From: Acidobacteriota bacterium
GTDB lineage: Bacteria; Acidobacteriota; Blastocatellia; Pyrinomonadales; Pyrinomonadaceae
DNA length: 12,482 bases
NCBI GenBank assembly: GCA_020201365.1
Contig: JAIVGV010000025.1
Span: 1-12,482 of the forward strand
Direction of reading: 5' to 3'
Shown: one piece after another, positions 1 to 6,407 of the stretch
Layout of the letters: the number at the start of each line of letters is the position of its first letter
Position numbering within the stretch: position 1 is the stretch's first letter
The notes under the pieces: generated by a model
What the model saw: only the letters and a program-made list of their open reading frames with translations
Database searches by the model: none
Told to the model about the DNA's origin: nothing
Program-made: the position numbers and the translations under genes

Positions 1-753
1 GTACGTGCCGCGCGTCGAGACGGCGACGTTGTTGAAGTCGGCGGGGTTCGTGATCTTGCCGAGCGTGCGCACGGTCAGCTCGCGCGTGCCCTCGTCCACG
101 CGACCGCCCGGAACTTCCATGTTCTGCGCGCGCACCGCCGCCGCCACCTCCGGCACGGTCACGTTGAAGGCGCGCATCTTGTCCGGGTCGAGGTTGACGT
201 GAATCTCGCGGCGCGCGCCGCCGACGATCGAGACGTTGCCGACGCCCGAGATGCTCTCGACGCGCTTCTTGATCTGCTTGTCGGCGATGTCGGTCACCTC
301 GCGCAGCGAGCGCGGCGAGGAGACGACGACGCGCAGCACCGGCGCGGCGTCAGTGTCGAGCTTCTGGATGATCGGGTCTTCGGCTGTCTCGGGCAGGTCC
401 GGGATGACGAGGTTGACCTTGTCGCGCACCTCCTGCGCCGCCACGTCCGGGTTCTTCTCCAGCAGGAACTGGACGAAGACCTGCGAGACGCCCTCGACCG
501 ACGTGGAGCGCAGCTCGTCTATGCCGCTGATCGTGTTGACGGACGACTCGATCTTGTCCGTGATCTCGGTCTCGATCTCGCGCGGGCTGGCGCCGGGGTT
601 GACGACCGTCACGGTGATCGTCGGGAAGTCAACCTTCGGGAACAGATCGACGCCGAGCGACATGAACGAGAACGCGCCGACGACCGTCAGCGACATGACG
701 ATCATCGTCGCGAAGACGGGGCGGCGGACACAGATTTCAGCAAGTTTCTGCAC
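1..753 (-). CDS. RND efflux permease (AcrB/HAE1 or MdtBC type), N-terminal part
   Basis: Inner-membrane proton-driven pump subunit of a tripartite RND exporter, cut by the left edge; 251 codons are visible, against roughly 1,000-1,100 for the family. My translation starts VQKLAEICVRRPVFATMIVM, giving the cytoplasmic amphipathic start and first membrane helix (about residues 12-32). It continues with the family signature GVDLFPKVDFPTITV and then porter-domain sequence (SREIE-like ASPREIETEI, VRDKVNLVIPDLP, SGVGNVSIVGG). The start is a GTG at 753: an in-frame TGA lies two codons upstream and a GGAG box sits 8 bases before it. It follows the adaptor gene on the same strand after a 120-base gap that contains a large inverted repeat, so the two should form one pump. 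The substrate cannot be told from this part. Family assignment is firm. Confidence 0.95.
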   Translation of the reverse strand, partial: MQKLAEICVRRPVFATMIVMSLTVVGAFSFMSLGVDLFPKVDFPTITVTVVNPGASPREIETEITDKIESSVNTISGIDELRSTSVEGVSQVFVQFLLEKNPDVAAQEVRDKVNLVIPDLPETAEDPIIQKLDTDAAPVLRVVVSSPRSLREVTDIADKQIKKRVESISGVGNVSIVGGARREIHVNLDPDKMRAFNVTVPEVAAAVRAQNMEVPGGRVDEGTRELTVRTLGKITNPADFNNVAVSTRGTY

Positions 754-780
754 GTCTCAAGCTCCGCTTTTTCGATCGCG

Positions 781-874
781 GATTGCGGATCGCGGGATGC
801 GGATTAGAGACCCGCAGAGCCTTCGCGCAGGTGCGCGCTTCTCTTCTTCAATCCGCATTCCGCATTCCGCAATC
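781..874. repeat. Large imperfect inverted repeat, REP-like, between adaptor and permease genes
   Basis: Arms at 781-805 and 850-874 (25 bases each) pair at 22 of 25 positions around a 44-base loop. Each arm is itself built from about three copies of a 7-base unit (ATTCCGC on one side, its complement GCGGAAT-like on the other). The right arm reaches the last base of the adaptor's TAG stop. In the minus-strand mRNA this would form a long stem between the two cistrons. It may set the ratio of adaptor to permease by processing or partial termination, or it may simply be a dispersed palindromic element. The structure is seen; the role is inferred. Confidence 0.75.
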
Positions 875-2139
875 TACTGTCTTACCGCCGCGCCGTCCTT
901 CAACTGTTCCAGATTACTCGTCGCGACGATCTCGCCCTCGCGCAAGCCGGTCTTGATCTCGACGAGCCCGCCCTCGGTCTGCCCCGTCTGCACGACGCGA
1001 TCCTCGGCGCGCCCTTCGCGGATGACGAAGACGTGACTCGAAGCCTCCTGCACACGCACGGCCGTGGCGGGCACGAGCACGGCGGGCTGCGGCTTCGACA
1101 TCTGTATGCGCACGGTGGCGAACTGCCCCGGCTTGAGTAAACCCTGCCCGTTCTCGACCTCCGCCTCGACGGTGAGCGTGCGCGACGCGGCGGTGACGTT
1201 CGGCGAGATGCGCGCGACGCGACCGTTGAAGGCGCGATCCGCGTAGGCGCTCGTCGTCACGGCGACGGTCTGACCTGCCTGGACGAGCGTGATGTACTGT
1301 TCGGGGATGTCTATGCGAAGCCTCAACGGGTTCGTCCGCACGATGGTCGCGATCTTCGAGGCGGTCGTCACGTACTCGCCCACGTCCGCCGGGCGATCCG
1401 CGACGTAGCCGCTGATCGGCGCATAGACGTTCGTGTCGGCAATCGCCTTGCGCGCCTGCGCGACCTGCGCCTCGGCGGCGGCGGCGGCGGCGCGCGCCGT
1501 GGCGATCCCGGCGTAGTTCTGCCGCGCCGCCGCGAGCTGCGCCTCGTACTGCTGTTGCAGTTGATCGCGCTGCGCCCTCTGCTGATCGTACTGCGCGCGC
1601 GAGACGTCGCCCGACTCGATGAGCTTGTCGAAGCGGCGCAGCTGTTTGTCGGCGAGGTCGAGCGAAGCCTTCGCCGAGGCGACCTCGGCGACGCGCGTCG
1701 GGTCGAACTGCTGCCCCGGACGAAGACCGATCTTCTCCTCCGCCTGCCTGACGGCGGACTGCGCCTGCTGCGCCTGCGCTTCGAGCTGCTGCAGGCGCAG
1801 GCGCGCGTCCGCCGGATCGAGGCGGACGAGAGCCGCGCCCTTCTGCACGTAAGAGCCGAGATCGACCGACACGGAGGCGACGCGACCCGACACGTTCGGC
1901 GCGACGTCCGTCTGCTCGTCCGCCGCGAGCGACCCGGTCGCCTCGACGAACTGCGGCACGTCGCGCACGATTGCGGCGGCGGTCGTGACGGTGACGGCTT
2001 CCGGCGTCGCGTTCGCGGCGGCGGCGTTAGCGCTCGCGTTCTTCTGCGAGTTCGCGCGGCTGCACGCGGCGGCGAGCGCGCAGGCGAGGATCGCGAGCGC
2101 GACGAATGAATAGGGTTTGAGTTGATGACGGGAGATCAT
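874..2139 (-). CDS. RND efflux periplasmic adaptor (membrane fusion protein) lipoprotein
   Basis: Links the RND permease to an outer-membrane channel. The 421-residue length is normal for the HlyD/AcrA-type family. Residues 1-26 form a signal peptide ending in a lipobox-like LAAAC, so Cys26 is probably lipidated; a low-complexity Ala/Asn linker follows (to about 47). Residues 65-110 hold the first half of the lipoyl/barrel-sandwich domain (VEATGSLAADEQTDVAP, SGRVASVSVDLGSYVQKGA). Residues 113-235 are a Gln/Ala-rich coiled-coil hairpin. Residues 236-268 close the lipoyl domain (YAPISGYVADRPADVGEYV). The beta-barrel covers about 272-346 (LLKPGQFATVRI) and the membrane-proximal domain about 350-421. 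The ATG at 2139 has only a weak ribosome site. It lies 56 bases after the TetR gene and before the permease on the same strand, indicating one operon. No outer-membrane channel gene is visible; it may lie beyond the left edge. Confidence 0.94.
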   Translation of the reverse strand: MISRHQLKPYSFVALAILACALAAACSRANSQKNASANAAAANATPEAVTVTTAAAIVRDVPQFVEATGSLAADEQTDVAPNVSGRVASVSVDLGSYVQKGAALVRLDPADARLRLQQLEAQAQQAQSAVRQAEEKIGLRPGQQFDPTRVAEVASAKASLDLADKQLRRFDKLIESGDVSRAQYDQQRAQRDQLQQQYEAQLAAARQNYAGIATARAAAAAAEAQVAQARKAIADTNVYAPISGYVADRPADVGEYVTTASKIATIVRTNPLRLRIDIPEQYITLVQAGQTVAVTTSAYADRAFNGRVARISPNVTAASRTLTVEAEVENGQGLLKPGQFATVRIQMSKPQPAVLVPATAVRVQEASSHVFVIREGRAEDRVVQTGQTEGGLVEIKTGLREGEIVATSNLEQLKDGAAVRQ

Positions 2140-2195
2140 TTCGGTGGCGACTTCTTACTCGTCGGTGATGGCTGCTTGCTCAGTTCGGGGCTCGC

Positions 2196-2954
2196 TCACT
2201 TCGGCGACTGCCTGCGTTGATTTTTACGGCGCGACGGCGCGCGGCGTTTCGACTTTCCGCCGCCGCCCGGCTTCCCGTCGCCGCCGCGCGGCGCGCGCGC
2301 CTTGACGCCCTCCAAGAGGATGCGCGCGAACTCCTCCGCCGCGCGCTCGTTCGAGACGTCTAAGAGGCTGCGTCGCGTGTCCCAGAGCGTGTTGTTGAGC
2401 GAGTGGTGGATGACCGTGCCGAGGAAGGCGCGCACGACGACGCGCGGATCGATCTCGCGCAGCGCGCCGTCGCGCTGCCGCTCGCGCACGTAGCCGCCGA
2501 CGAACTCGTAGAGACCGCGCACGTTGCGATCCCAGAACATCGCCGCCAGCTCGTGCCCCTCGAGCGCGGAGTGCGTCAGGAGGCGCAGGAACTCCGTGTC
2601 GTTCTCGTGCCGCTCTATCAGCGAGAGCGCGAGCCCGTAGAAGACGGCGAAGTCGTCCTTGCGGCGGATGGCGTCGGCGACCGAAGACTGCAGATCTGCG
2701 GGGCTGCCCGAGCAGGCTTTGAAGTCGAGGATGGCGCGGTAGAGTTCCTGCTTGTTGGCGAAGTGGCGGAAGATGATCGCCTCGGAGACGCCCGCCTCCT
2801 GCGCGATCTCTTTCGTCGTCGTGCCGCGGAAGCCCCGCTGCGAGAACAGGCGCATGGCGACCTCGATGATCTGCCGACGCCGCTCCCCGCCCGCCATGCG
2901 CGCCGACGCCCCGCCCGCCGCCTCCGCCTTCACGGTCTCGATTGCTCTGCTCAA
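2196..2954 (-). CDS. TetR/AcrR-family transcriptional repressor of the efflux operon
   Basis: DNA-binding regulator, 252 residues. After a flexible start, residues 25-72 form the typical TetR head: RRRQIIEVAMRLFSQRGFRG, then the helix-turn-helix TTTKEIAQEAGVSEAIIFRH (45-64), then FANKQELY. The rest is helical and should hold the ligand pocket and dimer surface; this part is not diagnostic for a ligand. Residues 219-252 form an unusual tail rich in Gly, Lys and Arg. The chosen start is TTG at 2954, preceded by AAAGGCGG about 7 bases upstream; an internal ATG at 2897 (Met20) still keeps the whole domain and is the main alternative. As the first gene before adaptor and permease, with a palindrome just upstream, it most likely represses its own operon and is released by a pump substrate. 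Confidence 0.93.
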   Translation of the reverse strand: MSRAIETVKAEAAGGASARMAGGERRRQIIEVAMRLFSQRGFRGTTTKEIAQEAGVSEAIIFRHFANKQELYRAILDFKACSGSPADLQSSVADAIRRKDDFAVFYGLALSLIERHENDTEFLRLLTHSALEGHELAAMFWDRNVRGLYEFVGGYVRERQRDGALREIDPRVVVRAFLGTVIHHSLNNTLWDTRRSLLDVSNERAAEEFARILLEGVKARAPRGGDGKPGGGGKSKRRAPSRRKNQRRQSPK

Positions 2955-2994
2955 CTAGCGCCGCCTTTCAGCCCGAAAAACGCCCGACCTGAGA

Positions 2995-3012
2995 TAAGTA
3001 AGCACTTACTTA
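2995..3012. promoter_or_regulatory. Palindromic operator, probably bound by the adjacent TetR regulator
   Basis: TAAGTAAG-CA-CTTACTTA: two perfect 8-base arms around a 2-base centre, in an AT-rich patch of an otherwise very GC-rich region. It starts 41 bases upstream of the TTG start of the TetR gene. Size and symmetry fit a TetR dimer site. Binding here would block the minus-strand promoter. The palindrome is seen; its ligand is inferred from position. Confidence 0.8.
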
Positions 3013-3035
3013 CCAGACGCTCGCCGGACTGTCAA
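3007..3035 (-). promoter_or_regulatory. Candidate promoter of the tetR-adaptor-permease operon
   Basis: A perfect -35 box TTGACA reads on the minus strand at 3035-3030. Seventeen bases further, the -10 position falls on TAAGTA (3012-3007), which matches the consensus poorly and lies inside the palindrome. This would place the start near 3000 and give a leader of about 45 bases. The -35 and spacing are good; the weak -10 makes this only a candidate. Confidence 0.45.
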
Positions 3036-3082
3036 GATCGGGCGGGGGCTCTCCGGCGGCTGTATTGTTCTAGAGCTTGCGC

Positions 3083-3088
3083 TATAAT
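3083..3088 (+). promoter_or_regulatory. Perfect -10 box (TATAAT) upstream of the small membrane-protein operon
   Basis: TATAAT stands out in a GC-rich stretch. The -35 is poor (TGTATT at 3061-3066 with a 16-base spacer is the best I find). It points to the plus-strand genes, giving a leader of about 215 bases before the ATG at 3312. It lies back to back with the efflux-operon promoter, so 3013-3082 is a divergent control region. Confidence 0.45.
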
Positions 3089-3094
3089 CGGCGC

Positions 3095-3311
3095 GTACAT
3101 TTTCACAACGAAGCCCTCTTGCCCTTCCCTCGCGCGCGGAGCCGGGCGGCTCGCGCTTGTCAAGGCTTTCGCGCGAAGCGGCGTGCTCGTGCAACGTCGG
3201 CACGTCGTTTGCTCCCTTTCGGCGGGAGAGTCAGTTGATTTGTGGGGCGCGGCTCGGCGCGCTTCGCGCCATCGTAGGCGTTGAATTTCAAAAGTGAAGG
3301 AGACACAAGCG
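3095..3311 (+). other. Long gene-free leader with small hairpins
   Basis: No convincing gene is found between the candidate -10 box and the ATG at 3312. The stretch holds short hairpins: CTCCC/GGGAG around a 7-base loop (3212-3228) and GGCGCG-CTT-CGCGCC (3256-3270). Neither is followed by a T-run. The AAGGAG ribosome site of the next gene lies at its end (about 3297-3302). I recognise no known riboswitch. Confidence 0.35.
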
Positions 3312-3761
3312 ATGTCACAGAACTCCGGTAACACGGGCAACACAGGGACGGGCGGCGCGGGCACTGGCGCGACCGACGCGGGCACGACGCGCGACACCTC
3401 GGCGAGCACCGGCACTTCTTTCGGCTCGACGGGCGGCGCGGGCTCGACGGGCGGCTCTTCGCTCAGCACCCCGGGCGCGGGCACGGCGACGGGCGCGGCG
3501 ACGGCGCGCGAGGGGATCGCCGCGACGGCGCAGCAGTACGGACAGAAGGTCGCCGACGCCGCCTCGCAGGCGAAGGACTACATGAGCGACAAGCTCTCGC
3601 CCGCCGTGGACAAGCTCAACGAGCTGCGGCAGAAGGACTACGGCGAGATCGCGAACGACGCCAAGGAGTACGCGCGCCAGAACCCCGGTCAGGCGATCCT
3701 GATCTCGGCGGCGGCGGGCTTCCTCCTCGGGCTGCTGCTGCGCAGCACGACGCGCAGGTAA
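3312..3761 (+). CDS. YqjD/ElaB-like (DUF883) membrane-anchored protein with Gly/Ser/Thr-rich N-terminus
   Basis: 149 residues. Residues 1-65 are a low-complexity Gly/Ser/Thr/Ala run with no predicted fold. Residues 66-124 are charged amphipathic helix (AQQYGQKVADAASQAKDYM, KLNELRQKDYGEIANDAKEY). Residues 125-149 match the end of the YqjD/ElaB family: NPGQAILISAAAGFLLGLLL with a basic RSTTRR stop, i.e. a C-terminal membrane anchor. In E. coli, YqjD binds ribosomes at the inner membrane in stationary phase; that role is known for the family and only inferred here. The ATG at 3312 is chosen because AAGGAG lies 9 bases upstream; a GTG at 3294 would overlap that site. The disordered N-terminus is not part of the E. 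coli proteins I recall. Confidence 0.82.
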   Translation: MSQNSGNTGNTGTGGAGTGATDAGTTRDTSASTGTSFGSTGGAGSTGGSSLSTPGAGTATGAATAREGIAATAQQYGQKVADAASQAKDYMSDKLSPAVDKLNELRQKDYGEIANDAKEYARQNPGQAILISAAAGFLLGLLLRSTTRR

Positions 3762-3779
3762 GACCGTCAATCGTGAGGA

Positions 3780-3852
3780 AGCTGTTAGCCGTGAGTTGTT
3801 AGCTTTTCGGCTTTGGTTCGGCTGACAGCTCACCGCTGATGAGCTAACAGCT
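3780..3852. repeat. Nested inverted repeat in the gap between two membrane-protein genes
   Basis: Outer arms AGCTGTTAGC (3780-3789) and GCTAACAGCT (3843-3852) are perfect complements. Inner arms at 3791-3803 and 3821-3833 match at 11 of 13 positions. A further CGTGA/TCACG pair lies outside (3772-3776, 3865-3869). The units GTTAGC and GCTAAC recur, so the element looks like iterated copies of a short palindromic motif. It sits between stop 3761 and the ribosome site at 3876 and could fold in the mRNA, lowering read-through or protecting the upstream message. The sequence differs from the repeat at 781-874. Confidence 0.7.
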
Positions 3853-3886
3853 CCCCGTAACGATTCACGTTTCCTGGAGGTGTGCG

Positions 3887-4345
3887 ATGGCTGAGTTAGA
3901 GAGACGCGCGACCGCCGCCGCGCCGGCGCGCGCGCCGGAGACCGCGGAGCTGGATCAAATCCCGTCGAAGATCAGCCGCCTCGGCGACGACGTGATGCAA
4001 CTGCTCGACGCCAAGCTCGGCTTGCTCAAGATCGAGCTGAAGGAGGAGGCGAGCTTCTACACGCGCACGGGCGCGCTCATCGCCGTCGGCGGCGTCCTCG
4101 CCGCCATCGGCTTCACGCTCGCCAACGTCGCCGTCGCCTTCTTCGTCTCGCGCCTCTTCATCGGGAGTTTCACCGAGCCGGTCGCTTACGCGCTCGGCTT
4201 CCTCGTGACGGGCGCGCTCTACGTGATCATCGGCGCCGCAATCGCCGTCACGATGAAGAGCCGGCTGGCGTCGTACTCAGCCGCGCCGCAGCGCAGCATC
4301 GAAGAGCTGAGAAAGGACAAGGTATGGCTGAAGAACGAACTCTAG
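3887..4345 (+). CDS. YqjE-like / holin superfamily III (DUF1469) membrane protein
   Basis: 152 residues. An N-terminal Ala/Pro-rich start is followed by an amphipathic helix with the family pattern LLDAKLGLLKIELKEEASF (about 39-57). Two long hydrophobic stretches follow, about 62-92 (TGALIAVGGVLAAIGFTLA...) and 98-123 (VAYALGFLVTGALYVIIGAA). A charged C-terminus ends RSIEELRKDKVWLKNEL. This is the layout of the YqjE / Phage_holin_3_6 family, which is mostly chromosomal and, despite the holin name, not evidence of a prophage. A strong GGAGG site lies 6 bases before the ATG. It is second in a yqjD-yqjE-like order, and its end overlaps the next gene by 22 bases, suggesting coupled translation. 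The molecular role is unknown. Confidence 0.85.
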   Translation: MAELERRATAAAPARAPETAELDQIPSKISRLGDDVMQLLDAKLGLLKIELKEEASFYTRTGALIAVGGVLAAIGFTLANVAVAFFVSRLFIGSFTEPVAYALGFLVTGALYVIIGAAIAVTMKSRLASYSAAPQRSIEELRKDKVWLKNEL

Positions 4346-5247
4346 CAACGGCGCGCGCGCCCGAAATGGTCCGCGACGACGAGCCGACCAAAGAGCAGTT
4401 GCAGCGGCGCATGGAGGAGGCGCGCGAGTCCATTACGCAGACCGTTAACGACATCAAGGAGACGGTCGCCAACAAGTACGAGGACGTGCGCGAGTCGATC
4501 TCGCAGACGCTCGACTGGCGCGAGCAGTACCGCCGCCGCCCCGCCGCGTTCACCATCGGCGCGGTCGGCGTCGGCGCGTTGCTCGGCTTCGCCGTCGGCG
4601 GCGTCGTCTTCGGCGGCGACGACGACTTGGCGGATCGCTACTACCAAGCCGAGGGCGAGTACGAAGAGGAAGCGAGCGCCCCCCGCCAGCGCTCCTACGC
4701 CGCGCAGGCGATCACCGGCGGCGCATACGGCTCGACCGCCTCCGCGCCGCCCGCGCAGACTTCCGCCGAGTCGGCTCCCGCCGCATTCGCGCGCGGCGCG
4801 GAGCGCGAGCCGTCCGCGCAGCGGGACGACAGCGCGGCGTCGGAGTCTCCTTCGCTCACGCCTTCGCCCGCGCCGCGGCCGTCGTACAGCAGCGGCTACG
4901 AGGCTTCGACGGCGGCGCAAGCCGACGAGGAAGAGGGCGAAGACAAGCCCGGCCTGCTCGCGCGCTTCAAGGAGACGAAGGCTTACGACCGTCTGCAAGA
5001 CGAGCTGGGCACGCTCGGCGAGCGCGCGGTCGAGGAGCTGGCGAAGACGGCGCGCAACGTCGTGCTGCCCGCGCTCCTGAACAAGGTCAAGGACATGATC
5101 GGACTCGACCTCTCCGGTCAGCAGCGCGGGCAGGGCGCGCAAGGCGGCGGCGCGCGCGGCGCTTCGACCGCAGGCAGTACCGGCGCGCAGGGCAGCAGCG
5201 GCACGACCTACGGCACGGGCACGGGCGGCTACGGCAAGACGCTGTGA
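4324..5247 (+). CDS. DUF3618-like membrane protein with long disordered regions
   Basis: 307 residues. Residues 19-70 are charged helix in the DUF3618 style (PTKEQLQRRMEEARESITQT), with a second similar stretch 22 residues on (RESISQTLDW). RYRRRP-like basic residues precede one membrane helix at about 74-97, which is Gly-zipper-like (GAVGVGALLGFAVGGVVFGG). Residues 98-205 are acidic then Ser/Ala/Pro-rich and probably unfolded. Residues 206-262 form a second helical domain (LLARFKETKAYDRLQDELG, AVEELAKTARNVVLPALLNK). Residues 264-307 are a Gly/Ser/Thr-rich tail resembling the start of the DUF883-like protein two genes upstream. The ATG at 4324 lies inside the preceding gene with an AGGA box 6 bases before it. 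The DUF3618 call is moderate and covers only the N-terminal third; the rest I do not recognise. Confidence 0.8.
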   Translation: MAEERTLATARAPEMVRDDEPTKEQLQRRMEEARESITQTVNDIKETVANKYEDVRESISQTLDWREQYRRRPAAFTIGAVGVGALLGFAVGGVVFGGDDDLADRYYQAEGEYEEEASAPRQRSYAAQAITGGAYGSTASAPPAQTSAESAPAAFARGAEREPSAQRDDSAASESPSLTPSPAPRPSYSSGYEASTAAQADEEEGEDKPGLLARFKETKAYDRLQDELGTLGERAVEELAKTARNVVLPALLNKVKDMIGLDLSGQQRGQGAQGGGARGASTAGSTGAQGSSGTTYGTGTGGYGKTL

Positions 5248-5273
5248 GCCCGCGGCTCAGAGACGAAAAACGG

Positions 5274-5310
5274 GAACGGGCGAGCGCGCAATCTGCCGAC
5301 TCGCCCGTTC
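5274..5310 (+). terminator. Hairpin terminator after the membrane-protein operon
   Basis: A perfect 11-bp stem (GAACGGGCGAG at 5274-5284 with CTCGCCCGTTC at 5300-5310) closes a 15-base loop 27 bases after the stop. No T-run follows on the plus strand, although AAAAA just upstream gives a T-run for the opposite strand. A smaller hairpin, GAGCC-CGC-GGCTC (5246-5258), overlaps the TGA stop. Confidence 0.6.
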
Positions 5311-5342
5311 GTCTATTCGGCTCGAACGCCTCTCTTTAGCTT

Positions 5343-6407
5343 GTGCGAGACGCGGGCACGATGACGGTCGCCGACGGGGCGCGCGGGCGGGATAGCGCGG
5401 CGCGCGCGTGCGTCGCCGTCGTCCTCAACGCGAAGGCGGGCGCGGGCGAATGCGAGAGAGAGAGCGCGCGGCTCGAAGAGTTTTTCGCCGGGAGCGGAGT
5501 CGAGTCTCGCGTCACGCTCGCACGCGGAGGCGAGGAGATCGGCGCGGCGGCGCGGCGGGCGGCTCGTGACGACGAAACCGGCATCGTCGTCGCGGGCGGC
5601 GGCGACGGGACGGTTAACGCGGTCGCGTCGCAGCTCGTCGGCACGGGGAAGGTCTTGGGCGTGCTCCCGTTCGGCACGCTCAACCACTTCGCGAAAGACC
5701 TAGGGCTCCCGCTCGACGCCGAAGAAGCGGCGCGCGCCGTCGTCGCGGGTCGGATCGTCCGAGTTGACGTGGGCGAGGTTCGCTCGCAGACCGACGAGTC
5801 GGACGTCCACTACTTTCTCAACAATTCGAGCCTCGGTCTCTACCCCGTGCTCGTGCGCGAGCGCGAGAAATTGCAGCAGCGGCTCGGGCGCGGCAAGTGG
5901 GCGGCGGCGTTCTGGGCGGGCGTCACGGTCTTGCGCCGCTACCCGTTCGTCAGCGTCCGTCTCGACGCCGACGGGCGCGAGCTGCGGCGGCGCACGCCCT
6001 TCGTCTTCGTCGGCAACAACGAGTACCAGCTCGACGCCTTCCGCGTCGGCACGCGCGCGCGCCTCGACGCGGGGCTCTTGAGCCTGCACGTCACGCGCGC
6101 CATCTCGCGGCTCGGGCTGGCGCGCCTCGCCCTGCGCGCGCTCTTCGGTCGGCTGCGCGAGGACAAGGACTTCGACTCCCTTGCCGCGCGCGAGGTCTGG
6201 ATCGAGACGCGCCACTCGCGCCTGCGCGTCGCGACCGACGGCGAGGTCAACATCATGCGACCGCCGCTGCGCTACCGCGTGCTGCCCGGCGCGCTGCGCG
6301 TCTGCGTGCCGCCCGCGCGCGGAGGCGAGGAGGGCGCGGGCGGTGCGGACGGCAGGGGGCGCGGCAACGAAGAGAACGCGCGCCGCGGCGGGGGGGAAAC
6401 GCGTTGA
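5343..6407 (+). CDS. Diacylglycerol kinase / sphingosine kinase family lipid kinase
   Basis: Probably phosphorylates a lipid alcohol using ATP (DAGK catalytic family, DgkB/YegS-like). 354 residues, slightly longer than the roughly 300 usual. Seen: VVLNAKAGAG (26-35), the nucleotide-binding IVVAGGGDGTVNAVA (81-95), then VLGVLPFGTLNHFAKDLGLP (104-123). In the C-terminal beta-sandwich lie YFLNNSSLGLYPVLV, FVFVGNNEYQL, LDAGLLSLHV, and VATDGEVN (297-304) with the conserved DGE. The last 28 residues are a Gly/Arg/Glu-rich tail not typical of the family. The start is uncertain: GTG at 5343 follows an in-frame TAG, while ATG at 5361 (residue 7) is equally possible and loses nothing conserved. The end overlaps the start of the next small gene. 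The substrate cannot be read from sequence. Confidence 0.92.
   Translation: MRDAGTMTVADGARGRDSAARACVAVVLNAKAGAGECERESARLEEFFAGSGVESRVTLARGGEEIGAAARRAARDDETGIVVAGGGDGTVNAVASQLVGTGKVLGVLPFGTLNHFAKDLGLPLDAEEAARAVVAGRIVRVDVGEVRSQTDESDVHYFLNNSSLGLYPVLVREREKLQQRLGRGKWAAAFWAGVTVLRRYPFVSVRLDADGRELRRRTPFVFVGNNEYQLDAFRVGTRARLDAGLLSLHVTRAISRLGLARLALRALFGRLREDKDFDSLAAREVWIETRHSRLRVATDGEVNIMRPPLRYRVLPGALRVCVPPARGGEEGAGGADGRGRGNEENARRGGGETR

Noticed and set aside
1473..1492. CGG trinucleotide tract as a phase-variable repeat
   Set aside because: It codes for an Ala run in the adaptor coiled coil; length change would stay in frame and Ala codons in high-GC DNA explain it.
3168..3290. CRISPR-like or tandem repeats in the long leader
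   Set aside because: No regularly spaced repeat longer than about 7 bases was found there.
3032..3484. 150-residue minus-strand frame over the leader and start of the DUF883-like gene
   Set aside because: Pro/Val/Glu repeats mirror the Gly/Ser/Thr codons on the other strand; no ribosome site or family match.
3887..4345. Prophage or lysis-gene signal from the holin-like protein
   Set aside because: YqjE/DUF1469 proteins are named after holins but are widespread chromosomal genes; no endolysin, integrase or phage structural gene is nearby.
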